From the NCBI GenBank assembly GCA_020634495.1, contig JACKBR010000025.1:1-64000 (forward strand): DNA of 64,000 bases. Direction: 5' to 3'. The notes below the pieces were generated by a model that saw nothing but the letters and a program-made list of their open reading frames with translations, was not told where the DNA came from and made no database searches. Position numbers and translations under genes: made by a program. This stretch comes from Ardenticatenaceae bacterium. GTDB lineage: Bacteria > Chloroflexota > Anaerolineae > Promineifilales > Promineifilaceae. Below, one piece after another: positions 8,824 through 17,345 of the stretch; positions within the stretch are counted from its first letter, which is position 1; every line of letters begins with the position of its first letter.

Positions 8824-9672
8824 CTACGGCGTGCCCAGCGTTTTTTGTACCACTTGGGCGACGAGTTCACGTAGGTCGGTTTGGTTGAGCGGGGAGGGGG
8901 TGGATGGGGAAACGGCCGTGCCGTTTGCACGCATCGCTGGCAGATGAGGTTGGCTGGCCGGATGGCAAGTGCCACATACCTGGCAAAATGCTTCGCGCTC
9001 GCCGGGATGGCTCAACCCCATTTGCTCCCGCATGGTCAGCAGCTTCTCAACTTCGTGGGCGGGCAGTGGGTTGCGCACGCCGAGCTGGGCCAGCATAAAG
9101 CCAATGCGGGCATTTTGCTCCAGCGTTTCCAGCCGCATAAACGCCTGCATCGGCGAATCGCCCACGGTGAGCGAGCCGTGCCGCTGCAAGACGAGACCAT
9201 CATGATTGCGGATGAGGTCGCGGATGGCACGCACGTTTTCTTCGCTGGAGGGGGTGGCGTACTCGGTGGTGGGGATGAGGCCCAGCATGACGATGACTTC
9301 CGGCAATAAACAGTCGGCCATGGGCACGCCAGCAATGGAAAGGGCGATGGTGATGGGGGGATGGGCGTGAACCACAGCCTGAATGTCGGGGCGTTGGCGG
9401 TAGGCTTCCAGGTGCATGGGGAGTTCGCTGGTGGGTTTTAGGTTGGCGGAACGGCCGTAACCACCTCGCACCACATTCCCCGCCAAATCCACAACCAGCA
9501 TATGCTCTGGCTCCAGCAAGCCTTTATGTAAACCTGACGGCGTGATGAGCAGCTGGTCTGGTCCCAGCCGCGCCGAAATATTGCCATCGCTGGCGCAAAT
9601 AAAGCCCTTGTCGTACATCAGCCGACCGATTTTTACAAAGGTGGCCCGCAAATCTTGCTCATTTTGTCTCAT
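8824..9672 (-). CDS. Class II aldolase/adducin-family protein with Cys motif and encapsulation-peptide-like tail
   Basis: Residues 1-210 are a class II aldolase domain (L-fuculose-phosphate aldolase type): ASDGNISARL, TPSGLHKG, VVHAHPP with the two zinc-binding His, and LQRHGSLTVG with the third. Such enzymes cleave sugar phosphates into DHAP and an aldehyde. After this come FCQVCGTCH (three Cys, one His, possible metal site), a Pro/Ser/Thr linker and the amphipathic helix DLRELVAQVVQKTLG at the very end. Linker-plus-helix tails like this target enzymes into bacterial microcompartments. No shell gene is in this window. The start overlaps the stop of the ketopantoate reductase gene by ATGA, implying co-translation. 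Confidence 0.85.
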   Translation of the reverse strand: MRQNEQDLRATFVKIGRLMYDKGFICASDGNISARLGPDQLLITPSGLHKGLLEPEHMLVVDLAGNVVRGGYGRSANLKPTSELPMHLEAYRQRPDIQAVVHAHPPITIALSIAGVPMADCLLPEVIVMLGLIPTTEYATPSSEENVRAIRDLIRNHDGLVLQRHGSLTVGDSPMQAFMRLETLEQNARIGFMLAQLGVRNPLPAHEVEKLLTMREQMGLSHPGEREAFCQVCGTCHPASQPHLPAMRANGTAVSPSTPSPLNQTDLRELVAQVVQKTLGTP

Positions 9673-10736
9673 CTGCCGCCCCCACCAAAAGCTGCTTCAT
9701 ATCGCTTTACTTCCTGAACGAGCCGGGAGGGTTTGCCGTTAAATTCCCGCCAATCCAGCTTTTCTAGCGTCAGCTTCCACAAAATATCGGTCAGGGCAGC
9801 ATTAACAGGCGTAGCAATGCCATGCTCCTTACCCACTTTAGCAATGGCTCCGTTGTGGTACACCACTTCACTTTTGCCCTTTCCGGCCGTCAGATCAATA
9901 TGAAACGAGGGCATTTTGTCGCCGCGCCCATCAGCCACAAGCTTGCTCAGCCCTGGCTTGAGCAAGGTTCTGGGCAGACGCTGCACCGAAAAAGCCAGCT
10001 TGGTGGCGGGCACCGCAGGCAAATCCACCACCTTGTACCCCGCTGCTTTCATCACGGCCAGCGCTTCTTGCAGCATCTTGATTTCTAAATCGAAAATTAA
10101 ATCCGAGCGGTAAACCAAACCCGGCCGCCGGTTCAGAATGGCAGACGAGGCGTTGGCAATGATGTTTAGGAGCGCTTTGGACCATTTCATCGACTCGTAG
10201 TCTTTGTAAATTTTTGTTTCCATGCCCGTGTTTTTGAACAGCGCCGCCCACTGCTTAATCTCTTGCTTGGGCTGGGTTGGGGCAAGGCAAATGCCCCCGT
10301 CGGTGCGTTCTGCTACCAGTTGGGTGGTGGTTTCTTTGCGAATGGGCAGGGTAAATGAGCCAGCCATAACGTGCTCTGCGCCAAACTGCTTGACGAGCCC
10401 TTTCTCAATGCCTATGCCGTTTTGGGTGGTGAGAATCATGTTGGGTTGGGGGCAAAAGGCGATAAGGGGATTGATGGCGTTGGCGATGTCGTATGCTTTC
10501 ATGGCCAGGATGATCAGATCGTAGGTCTGGCCATCTTTGAAGGCCTGGGCCACGGAGGTCACGGCCTGGGGGCGGGTGAGGATGCGTTTGTTGCCTTCGG
10601 TGACTTCTAACCCGGTTTCCCCAACGAGTTTGGCCATCACCTCGCGGGCGATGAGGGTGACGTTGTGTTTTTGCTGGGCCAGCCGTGCGCCCAAGTAGCC
10701 GCCCACTGCGCCCGCGCCATAAATTAGAATGTCCAT
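9669..10736 (-). CDS. 2-dehydropantoate 2-reductase-family protein
   Basis: 355 residues with the N-terminal Rossmann motif YGAGAVGGYLGARLA for NADPH, the QNGIGIE segment and the SMKWSKALLNIIANASSAI region carrying the catalytic Lys/Asn of ketopantoate reductases. The reaction reduces ketopantoate to pantoate in coenzyme A synthesis. The family contains paralogues of unknown substrate and the C-terminus is somewhat longer than E. coli PanE, so the panE role is probable, not proven. It is the first gene of a pair with the downstream aldolase (4-base overlap). Confidence 0.8.
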   Translation of the reverse strand: MDILIYGAGAVGGYLGARLAQQKHNVTLIAREVMAKLVGETGLEVTEGNKRILTRPQAVTSVAQAFKDGQTYDLIILAMKAYDIANAINPLIAFCPQPNMILTTQNGIGIEKGLVKQFGAEHVMAGSFTLPIRKETTTQLVAERTDGGICLAPTQPKQEIKQWAALFKNTGMETKIYKDYESMKWSKALLNIIANASSAILNRRPGLVYRSDLIFDLEIKMLQEALAVMKAAGYKVVDLPAVPATKLAFSVQRLPRTLLKPGLSKLVADGRGDKMPSFHIDLTAGKGKSEVVYHNGAIAKVGKEHGIATPVNAALTDILWKLTLEKLDWREFNGKPSRLVQEVKRYEAAFGGGGR

Positions 10737-10805
10737 AAGCTTATTCCGCTACATTTTTAGAGATTGGAGGTTGGAGGTTTTCCAGCCGCCAATCAACACT
10801 TTTTT

Positions 10806-11741
10806 CTATTCTGCACCAAGCGTGCTTCCGATAAAGTGAGCGTAACCGCGTAAAAAGTCGGATACGGCCGTCACACGTTTACCGGCCAGTTGAATTTCTT
10901 CTAAAACCAATGCTCCATCGGCTGTGCGGACGGCTGCGCCTTCTTCATACGCAATCACCTGTCCGGGGCTGCCTGGGGGGATACGGCCGTTGGCCACCGT
11001 CGCCGATTTTATTTTGAGCATGTCCCCTTGCCAGGTGGTAAACGCGCCTGGCCACGGCGTCATGGCCCGAATGCGACGGTCAATTTCACTGCTGGTTTGC
11101 TGCCAATTTAAACGGCCGTCTTCCTTGTTAATCATCGGGGCGTAAGTCGATAGTTCATCGTTTTGCGGCGTAGCGCCGAGCTTGCCCGCCACGATATTGT
11201 CTAAATGAACCTGGAGCAGGTTTGCGCCCAGTTGGGCTAAACGATCATGCAGGGAAGCGGCCGTTTCGGTTGGCGAGATGGGCGTGGGCATACAGGCAAA
11301 CACCGGGCCGGTGTCTAACCCCACATCCATCTGCATCAGGCAAACCCCTGTTTCGGCATCGCCCGCGAGGATGGCGTGTTGAATGGGGGATGCGCCTCGC
11401 CAGCGGGGCAGCAGCGAGGCATGAATGTTCAGGCAGCCGTGCGGGGGTAGTTCCAGCACGTGCGGCCGTAAAATTTGGCCAAAGGCGGCTACCACAATGA
11501 TGTCTGGCTGCCAATCGCGCAAAGGTTGCGCCGCTGCCTCGCTGCGCAGTGATTTGGGTTGGTAAACCGGGATGTTGGCGGCTTCGGCGGTGAGTTTGAC
11601 GGGAGACGGCCGTAGCTGTTTACCGCGTCCCGCAGGCCGGTCTGGCTGGGTGACCACCCCCACCACATTTTGTGTTTCAATTAAAGTTTGCAGAATGGGC
11701 ACCGCAAAATCAGGCGTACCCATAAACACAATATTTGTCAT
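10806..11741 (-). CDS. fmt: Methionyl-tRNA formyltransferase
   Basis: The 311-residue enzyme transfers a formyl group from 10-formyltetrahydrofolate to initiator Met-tRNA. FMGTPDFAVP at the start, QPDRPAGRGKQL, and the catalytic signature NIHASLLPRWRGASPIQHAI with the following GDAETGVCLMQMD are all intact; the C-terminal OB-like domain is present to normal length. No def gene is adjacent. No clear ribosome site precedes the ATG at 11741. Confidence 0.97.
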   Translation of the reverse strand: MTNIVFMGTPDFAVPILQTLIETQNVVGVVTQPDRPAGRGKQLRPSPVKLTAEAANIPVYQPKSLRSEAAAQPLRDWQPDIIVVAAFGQILRPHVLELPPHGCLNIHASLLPRWRGASPIQHAILAGDAETGVCLMQMDVGLDTGPVFACMPTPISPTETAASLHDRLAQLGANLLQVHLDNIVAGKLGATPQNDELSTYAPMINKEDGRLNWQQTSSEIDRRIRAMTPWPGAFTTWQGDMLKIKSATVANGRIPPGSPGQVIAYEEGAAVRTADGALVLEEIQLAGKRVTAVSDFLRGYAHFIGSTLGAE

Positions 11742-11780
11742 AGTGGCATTCTAACCACGAATTTCTCGTTTGCAAACTTA

Positions 11781-11809
11781 TTGACGTAACGTACACTGCC
11801 CCGTACAAT
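11781..11809 (+). promoter_or_regulatory. Sigma70-type promoter
   Basis: TTGACG (11781-11786), a 17-bp spacer and TACAAT (11804-11809) precede the membrane protein at 11892. Confidence 0.6.
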
Positions 11810-11891
11810 GCAATCATTAATTCCAAGGAGTGGCAACTAGAAGTTTACCTAGTTAGCCTAGCAGTCAAATAAGATTTAGGAGGCAATTCCA

Positions 11892-12239
11892 ATGAGTGAT
11901 GACATTGATGTAATGAATGACCAGATGGGTATTACCGGACCGTCAGACGATGATAAGCTGTGGTCGCTTTTGGCCTATGTGTTTTCACCCCTGGTTCCGA
12001 TTATTATCTTGTTGATGGAGGATAAGAAGAATCGGCCGTTTTTGAAGGCGCACAATGCGCAGGCGCTGGCCTGGGGTGTACTCAGTTTGATAATTGGTGC
12101 CGTAACATCATTCTTGTGTGGTATCCCTGGACTGCTTATGTGGATTGTGGCCATTTACTGGGGCTGGCAGGCTTACCAGGGACAAGAGGTCACCATTCCC
12201 GTTATTACCGATTTCGTGAAGGGGCAAGGTTGGGCTTAA
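11892..12239 (+). CDS. DUF4870/Tic20-like small membrane protein
   Basis: 115 residues with an acidic N-terminus and three hydrophobic helices. KLWSLLAYVFSPLVPIIILL, NRPFLKAHNAQALAW and the closing IYWGWQAYQGQ are the conserved features of this family. Its biochemical role is unknown. AGGAGG lies 8-13 bases before the ATG, it has its own promoter and it ends before a strong terminator, so it is a single-gene unit. Confidence 0.8.
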   Translation: MSDDIDVMNDQMGITGPSDDDKLWSLLAYVFSPLVPIIILLMEDKKNRPFLKAHNAQALAWGVLSLIIGAVTSFLCGIPGLLMWIVAIYWGWQAYQGQEVTIPVITDFVKGQGWA

Positions 12240-12334
12240 ACTCAATCTGAAAGAGTCAGATAATATTACAGTCAGTGCTAATTTATCGATTGAAACTGGC
12301 TTTCTTTATCGATTGGGGTTGCGATAGTTAAAGC

Positions 12335-12374
12335 AAAAAGAGGGTGCGTCCGGGGATGGATGCACCCTCTTTTT
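12335..12374. terminator. Intrinsic terminator
   Basis: AAAAAGAGGGTGC and its complement GCACCCTCTTTTT flank a 14-base loop; the A- and T-runs make it work in both directions between convergent genes. Confidence 0.85.
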
Positions 12375-12403
12375 AAGAGGGAAGAGGGTTTATAAAAATT
12401 AAG

Positions 12404-13468
12404 CTATTTGGTATTGGCGTCGTCTGGGAGCGTGTCCAATACGGCCGTAACCTTATCCTGATTCACCACGGGAGCCGCCACAAGAGGATATGCCCTTGTG
12501 CCAAACTTGGTCAAGGCAGTGGCTCCCAAGCCCAATGCCATAACAACCATCCAGATAAGACTCTCACCAATCATAAACGGAATCGCGCCCAAAAATCCGA
12601 TGGTAAAGGTAATTACGGCCGTTCCCAAGGCAGTTGTGATTGGCTGGCTGCGGTTCTGCAGCCGTAGCTTCTCTGCCAAAAATTCTCCTGCGATGTTGCC
12701 CGCAGTAAACCAGCCCAAGAAGCTCGCGGCCACCATGCCCAGCAGCAACACAGCAATGAGCGGATACCCCAGCAGGCCAACACAAAAGACCAAAATTAGC
12801 GGAATCGAAACCAGGGCGATGAGGAGCACCACAAATGGCATAGAAAATGCCGTCAGCAAGCCAACCGCGCCGCTGGCCACTGGTTTCTTGCGCATTGCTT
12901 CTTCAATGCGCAGCATAGGCTGCGGGATAAGTGAAGCTGCGGCAAAGGCCAGCAGCCCAAACAATAAGCCGCGCACTATGGCCCCTGCTGTGCCACTCAC
13001 AAACTGCGAGAATGGCGACGGCCGTTCCACATCGATGGAAGAAGGCGGGGCAAAATCGCCAGAAGCAGCCAGCTGGTTAACAAAATTAGAAACGCCGTCT
13101 GGCAGTACCACATTTAGATTTGTGCAGGTAATGCTGCTCTCCCCTGCACCAGAAGCTGTGCCATTAAACAGCACACACTCCCCAACTAACGTGGCAGAAG
13201 GCTCTGTGGTGAGATTGCCATTAAACAAAACCACATCGCCGTTAACTGTGCCGGCAATATGAGCGTCGCCATTAAAAATAATAACGTCGCCGGTCACCCG
13301 GCCCCCATCCTCAAGCGTAAAATCTTCATCAAACAAGACAATGTCATTACGAATAACATCGTCGGCTTCTACCACTTTGTCTGTGGCTGGGGCGGCCAGC
13401 GCCACGCCCGTAGGCACTGCTGCCAGCAGTAGCAAAAGCATAAGGAATAACAAAATTCGACGTTGCAT
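12404..13468 (-). CDS. Bactofilin-like beta-helix membrane protein
   Basis: Starting at the ATG at 13468 gives 354 residues with a signal peptide (MQRRILLFLMLLLLLAAVPTG). Residues about 30-130 are short repeats of the type GDVIIFNGDAHIAGTVNGDVVLFNG, the polymer-forming bactofilin-type beta-helix, but here on the outside of the membrane. The C-terminal 200 residues have about five membrane helices. It starts 2 bases after the stop of the anti-sigma gene, so it is probably part of that regulon and an envelope-stress or surface component. Exact function unknown. Confidence 0.75.
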   Translation of the reverse strand: MQRRILLFLMLLLLLAAVPTGVALAAPATDKVVEADDVIRNDIVLFDEDFTLEDGGRVTGDVIIFNGDAHIAGTVNGDVVLFNGNLTTEPSATLVGECVLFNGTASGAGESSITCTNLNVVLPDGVSNFVNQLAASGDFAPPSSIDVERPSPFSQFVSGTAGAIVRGLLFGLLAFAAASLIPQPMLRIEEAMRKKPVASGAVGLLTAFSMPFVVLLIALVSIPLILVFCVGLLGYPLIAVLLLGMVAASFLGWFTAGNIAGEFLAEKLRLQNRSQPITTALGTAVITFTIGFLGAIPFMIGESLIWMVVMALGLGATALTKFGTRAYPLVAAPVVNQDKVTAVLDTLPDDANTK

Positions 13469-13470
13469 AC

Positions 13471-14025
13471 TTACTTGTTCCCCCGAACAGAAACGGCCGT
13501 AGGCTGGCTCACAAGCTGCTGGTAAACACCACTCCAGACAAAAACCATCCCGGCCAAAACCAACAGCCAACCCAAAATCGCAGGCTGCTGCATAATCAAC
13601 TCACCAACCCCCTTAAACAACGCGCCAGCAATGACCCCAGCTAAACGAGTTCCTTGATCCCAAAGACGCTGCACGCTTTCAATAAAAACGGGCTGGCTAA
13701 TCACCGGTACAACCGTGTTTGCCGCCCACACCACCAGCAAAACCGGCAAAATGCCGCTCAACAGCAGCAGCACATAAATAATGCTGATGGCCCAAAGCCG
13801 CGCCCGTCGATTGGGCAGCATGGCCACCGTTCTTTGGGTGAAATTGGCTGCTGGGCTAAGCAGGGGAGCCTGCCGAAACAGCGTGTCGATGGCCAAAATG
13901 GCATGCCACTCACGGCGGCATTCAGGACACGTGCGCAGGTGAGATTCCAGCTCGGCTTTTTGCTCAGCTACAAGCTCACCATCGAGCGCGTCCATCATCA
14001 ACAAGTGAAATCTTTCATGTTCCAT
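13471..14025 (-). CDS. Zinc-finger anti-sigma factor, membrane-bound
   Basis: The 184-residue protein begins with an anti-sigma zinc-binding domain: HERFHLLMMDALDGEL followed by HLRTCPECRREW (HxxxCxxC). Two or three membrane helices follow. Such proteins hold an ECF sigma factor at the membrane and release it on an envelope signal. GGAG precedes the ATG at 14025 by 8 bases, so this start is preferred to the ATG at 14037. It lies between an ECF sigma gene upstream and the bactofilin-like gene downstream. Confidence 0.82.
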   Translation of the reverse strand: MEHERFHLLMMDALDGELVAEQKAELESHLRTCPECRREWHAILAIDTLFRQAPLLSPAANFTQRTVAMLPNRRARLWAISIIYVLLLLSGILPVLLVVWAANTVVPVISQPVFIESVQRLWDQGTRLAGVIAGALFKGVGELIMQQPAILGWLLVLAGMVFVWSGVYQQLVSQPTAVSVRGNK

Positions 14026-14121
14026 AATTAACTCCATCTACAAGTTTCAAATATTGAGCATGCAGAGCGATGTGCCTGCATCACCAGCTGAAACAACCTG
14101 CTGGCGTATCATCGTTAAAAA

Positions 14122-14706
14122 TTAAGAGGCCGCTGCCCCTTCCGCTTCCTGATGCAGCCCGGCAGCAACGCCGATTTCTGCTAACTGCCTGCGCGCTCGG
14201 AATAGCCGAGATTTAATAGCGCTAACCGTTGTGTCCATCATTTCGGCAATCTCTTCATAAGATAGCTCGTACCAATAACGCAGCACAACAGCCTCTCTGT
14301 ACTCAGGAGCCAACTCTGACAAGAGTCTCTGTACCATCACTTGCTGCTCATTTTGTACAAGCTGCGGCTCTGGCCCAGATGATCTCTCTGACATTAAAGA
14401 CGGATGCGGCGGCAATGGTTCATCTATAGAAAGCAAAATGGCTCGTCGCTTGCGGATCAGGTCGATACAGTAGTTTGACGTTATCGACAAAAGCCAGGTG
14501 CTAAATTTATGGTTTGGGTTATAGCTATCCAGGCGGGTGTAAGCACGTATAAAGGCTTCTTGTGCCGCTTCCTCTGCCTCGCCAGAATTGCTCAACATGC
14601 GATATGCCAGGTTAAACACAGGCCCCTGATAGGCTTCTATTATTTTGCCGAAGGCATTCTTATCGCCTCGCCTCGCCTGATCCAACCAAACCTGCTCTTC
14701 GTTCAC
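14122..14706 (-). CDS. ECF RNA polymerase sigma factor
   Basis: With the GTG at 14706 (AGGAG 6-10 bases upstream) the protein has 194 residues. Region 2 is YQGPVFNLAYRMLSNSGEAEEAAQEAFIRAYTRL with KFSTWLLSITSNYCIDLIRKR; region 4 is LAPEYREAVVLRYWYELSYEEIAEMMDTTVSAIKSRLFRAR. The frame stays open upstream to 15081, but that part overlaps the opposite-strand thrS promoter and T-box leader and has no domain. An ATG at 14805 is the only other plausible start. It forms a sigma/anti-sigma/envelope unit with the next two genes. Confidence 0.88.
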   Translation of the reverse strand: MNEEQVWLDQARRGDKNAFGKIIEAYQGPVFNLAYRMLSNSGEAEEAAQEAFIRAYTRLDSYNPNHKFSTWLLSITSNYCIDLIRKRRAILLSIDEPLPPHPSLMSERSSGPEPQLVQNEQQVMVQRLLSELAPEYREAVVLRYWYELSYEEIAEMMDTTVSAIKSRLFRARRQLAEIGVAAGLHQEAEGAAAS

Positions 14707-14807
14707 CTTTTTCTCCTGACGCTTGTCAGTACGCAGTATAGCAGGAATTGTTTTGTTTGCCGCCGCCTGGTTGGGGGCGAATACGTTATTACTTTTTATC
14801 GTCATGC

Positions 14808-14835
14808 TTGACAATGCCAAACCCTCTTTTATAAT
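14808..14835 (+). promoter_or_regulatory. Promoter for the thrS leader
   Basis: A full consensus TTGACA (14808-14813), 16-bp spacer and TATAAT (14830-14835) point toward thrS. Transcription would start near 14842 and make a leader of about 525 bases holding the T-box elements. Confidence 0.75.
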
Positions 14836-15053
14836 CGAAAGTGCTTCAATTTTATAGGCAATACGTTGATTGGGATGAGTAGTTGCACATTTTGTGAAAG
14901 AGAGTGATGGTTTCTTTTTTGCGATGCTGAAGTTGATTCGTGACAAGGCGGGCAAAACTGTTAGCTGAGAGCCATCATCACAAGAGTGGCAATGAAGACC
15001 CCCCAAGAGTGATTTTCTGAAAGGTTGGGCAAACTTTATTGTTTGCCTATTTA

Positions 15054-15077
15054 GGGGCAGACTTTTCGGTCTGCCCC
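15054..15077. repeat. Hairpin inside the thrS leader
   Basis: GGGGCAGAC and its complement GTCTGCCCC with a 6-base loop, located between T-box Stem III and the antiterminator. Confidence 0.55.
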
Positions 15078-15125
15078 CCATAAAAACTGACTAAGGAAAT
15101 CCGGCTGGCCCCGTTAACGGCCGTT

Positions 15126-15222
15126 ACAAGGGTGACCAGTTACCAGTGGACAGTTATCAGTAATCAGTTAAATAGCGATTACTGAACACTGACCTACTGA
15201 CCACTGACTTCTGATTACCGAA
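15126..15222. repeat. CAGTAATCAGT-family repeat inside the thrS leader
   Basis: A run of CAGTGGACAGTTATCAGTAATCAGT followed by its approximate inverted complement, directly before the T-box. It is the same family as at 5473-5592 and 32416-32513. Confidence 0.65.
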
Positions 15223-15366
15223 TTTGGGTGGAACCGCGACGCCATCGCCCCAAACAGGGTGATGGCGTTTTTATTTTGGGGGATTAGAGATTAGAGATTG
15301 GAGATTTGACAACCAATCTCTAATCTCCAGTCTCCAATCTCAAAAGATTTGGAGGATTTTAGAACG

Positions 15367-17196
15367 ATGTCACTAGAAAACGGTGTCCCATACGCCGAAT
15401 CAGAACTATACAAAATCCGGCACTCGGCAGCGCATGTGCTGGCCGAAGCCGTCCTGTCATTTTACCCAGAGGCCAAGCTGGCTATTGGCCCGCCTATCGA
15501 AGATGGCTTCTATTATGATTTTGATTTGGGCAAAGACGAGCACGACAAGCCCAACACATTCTCCCCTGAGGATATGGAGAAAATAGAAGCCAAAATGAAA
15601 GAGCTGCTCAAGAAAAACGCTAAATTTGAGCAATCTTCCATGTCAATCGCCGAGGCCAAACAGTTTTTTGCCAGTCAGCCCTACAAGCTAGAACTGATCG
15701 AAGAGCTGGCCGCTGGCAAGGTGGATGAGAATGGGGAGCCAATTAGCGAGCCAGTGCATGAAGTTGGCATCTATACCCAGCGCGAATTTGTGGATTTGTG
15801 CCGGGGGCCACATGTTGGCTTTACTAAACAGATTAAAGCCAATGCGGTGAAGCTGCTGCGCACGGGCGGCGCTTATTGGCGCGGCGATGAAAATAAGCCG
15901 CAGCTCCAGCGCATTTATGGCACGGCCTGGCATAACAGAGTTGAACTTGACGAGTACATGAAGCTGCTGGAAGAAGCCAAAGCACGAGACCATCGGCGGT
16001 TGGGCAAGCAGCTGGGGCTGTTCCACATTTCGCAGTTGGTGGGTTCTGGCTTGCCGCTATGGCTGCCCAAGGGTGCGGTGCTGCGCGAAACGCTGGAAAA
16101 TTTCTTGCGGCAGGCGCAGCTGGAGCGGGGTTATTTGCCGGTGATTACGCCACACATTGGCAAGCTGGATTTGTACATTAAGAGCGGTCATTACCCTTAT
16201 TACAAGGACAGCCAGTACACGCCCATTGATGTAGACGACGAAAAGTTCATGCTGAAGCCGATGAACTGCCCGCATCACATTGAAATTTACAAGAGCGAAC
16301 CGCACAGCTACCGAGATTTGCCGCTGCGATTGGCAGAGTTTGGTACGGTTTACCGGTACGAGCAGAGCGGTGAGCTAAACGGGCTAACGCGGGTGCGCGG
16401 GTTTACCGTGGATGATTCACATCTTTTTGTGACGCCAGACCAGCTTGAGGAAGAGTTCATCGGTGTGGTGGATTTGATTCAGCACGTGTTTAACACGATG
16501 GGGTTTGATGATTTTCGCGCCCGGCTGGGAACGAATGATCCCAACAGCGACAAATATGCTGGCGCGCCGGAAATGTGGCAGCGAGGGATTGCGGCCATCA
16601 AACAAGCAGCAGACAAAGTTGGAATGCGCTACACGATTGAAGAGGGTGAAGCGGCGTTTTATGGGCCGAAGCTGGACTTTATTTTCCGGGATGTGTTGAA
16701 GCGCGAGTGGCAGCTGGGTACGGTTCAGGTGGACTTTTTGCTGCCGGAACGGTTTGATCTGGAGTTTACGGGTGAAGATGGGCAGAAGCATCGTCCGGTA
16801 ATGATTCATCGTGCGCCGTTTGGCAGTATGGAGCGGTTTGTGGGTATCCTGATTGAGCATTTTAATGGGGCGTTTCCGCTGTGGCTGGCTCCGGTGCAGG
16901 TGGTGATGGTGCCGATTACGGATCGCCACATTCCCTATGCCAACAAGGTGGCGGCGGAGCTGCGGGCTGTGGGTATGCGGGTAGAGGTTGATGCGAGTAA
17001 CGGCCGTATGAATGCCAAAATCCGTAATGCCCAGCTGCAAAAAGTGCCCTACATGCTCGTCGTCGGCGACAAAGAAGAGGAAGCCCACGCCGTAGCCGTA
17101 CGCACGCGCGACAACGAAGATCGAGGCGCTGTTTCCGTGGCCGATTTCAAAACCCAGGCCACTACTTTGATCACTACCAAGTCGATGGAATTATGA
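15367..17196 (+). CDS. thrS: Threonyl-tRNA synthetase, TGS-less, T-box controlled
   Basis: It charges tRNA-Thr. The start at 15367 gives 609 residues; GGAGG is upstream. The protein opens directly with the editing domain (HSAAH, later DLCRGPH), so the usual 60-residue N-terminal TGS domain is absent. The class II catalytic core is intact: motif 2 region VYRYEQSGELNGLTRVRGF, zinc ligands in KPMNCPHH, DDSH and HRAPFG, then the anticodon-binding domain ending MLVVGDKEEE. It lies behind a Thr T-box leader and ahead of a second synthetase gene at 17346. This copy has one ACGGCCGT (17000). Confidence 0.95.
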   Translation: MSLENGVPYAESELYKIRHSAAHVLAEAVLSFYPEAKLAIGPPIEDGFYYDFDLGKDEHDKPNTFSPEDMEKIEAKMKELLKKNAKFEQSSMSIAEAKQFFASQPYKLELIEELAAGKVDENGEPISEPVHEVGIYTQREFVDLCRGPHVGFTKQIKANAVKLLRTGGAYWRGDENKPQLQRIYGTAWHNRVELDEYMKLLEEAKARDHRRLGKQLGLFHISQLVGSGLPLWLPKGAVLRETLENFLRQAQLERGYLPVITPHIGKLDLYIKSGHYPYYKDSQYTPIDVDDEKFMLKPMNCPHHIEIYKSEPHSYRDLPLRLAEFGTVYRYEQSGELNGLTRVRGFTVDDSHLFVTPDQLEEEFIGVVDLIQHVFNTMGFDDFRARLGTNDPNSDKYAGAPEMWQRGIAAIKQAADKVGMRYTIEEGEAAFYGPKLDFIFRDVLKREWQLGTVQVDFLLPERFDLEFTGEDGQKHRPVMIHRAPFGSMERFVGILIEHFNGAFPLWLAPVQVVMVPITDRHIPYANKVAAELRAVGMRVEVDASNGRMNAKIRNAQLQKVPYMLVVGDKEEEAHAVAVRTRDNEDRGAVSVADFKTQATTLITTKSMEL

Positions 17197-17242
17197 GCGG
17201 CCGTTTCCAGTAATCAGTAAGCAGTAAACGGTAATCAGTAAA

Positions 17243-17270
17243 GAGGCCGCTCGCAAGAGTGGCCTTTTTT
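17243..17270 (+). terminator. Terminator between the two synthetase genes
   Basis: AGGCCGCTC/GAGTGGCCT with a 4-base loop and six T's; one G-T pair in the stem. CAGTAATCAGT repeats lie just before it and a TAGCTGCGCTTTCTTAGCGC palindrome just behind. Confidence 0.65.
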
Positions 17271-17345
17271 GTTGTAGCTGCGCTTTCTTAGCGCGAAAAA
17301 GCGAGGATTGGAATCCTCGGCTACAAAACTATCGGAGAAAATCTC

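Larger units (their letters stand above)
14842..15275 (+). promoter_or_regulatory. Threonine T-box leader with inserted repeats
   Basis: Stem I marks are AGTA (14878-14881), AGAGAG followed by GTGATGG (14899 onward), its partner CCATCATCAC (14972-14981), and GAAG-ACC, in which ACC (14998-15000), a Thr codon, sits where the specifier codon belongs. GGCAAAC/GTTTGCC (15028-15047) would be Stem II/III. The T-box itself is GGGTGGAACCGCG (15225-15237), with UGGA able to pair with a tRNA acceptor end having U73. A GC-rich terminator (ACGCCATCGCCC/GGGTGATGGCGT plus T-run, 15238-15275) follows. Between 15050 and 15224 lie a GGGGCAGAC hairpin, an ACGGCCGT and CAGTAATCAGT repeats that are not normal parts of a T-box. 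Low charging of tRNA-Thr should promote readthrough into thrS. Confidence 0.82.

Noticed and set aside
14707..15081. 125-residue N-terminal extension of the ECF sigma factor
   Set aside because: It overlaps the consensus thrS promoter and T-box Stem I on the other strand, has no domain, and the GTG at 14706 has a good ribosome site.
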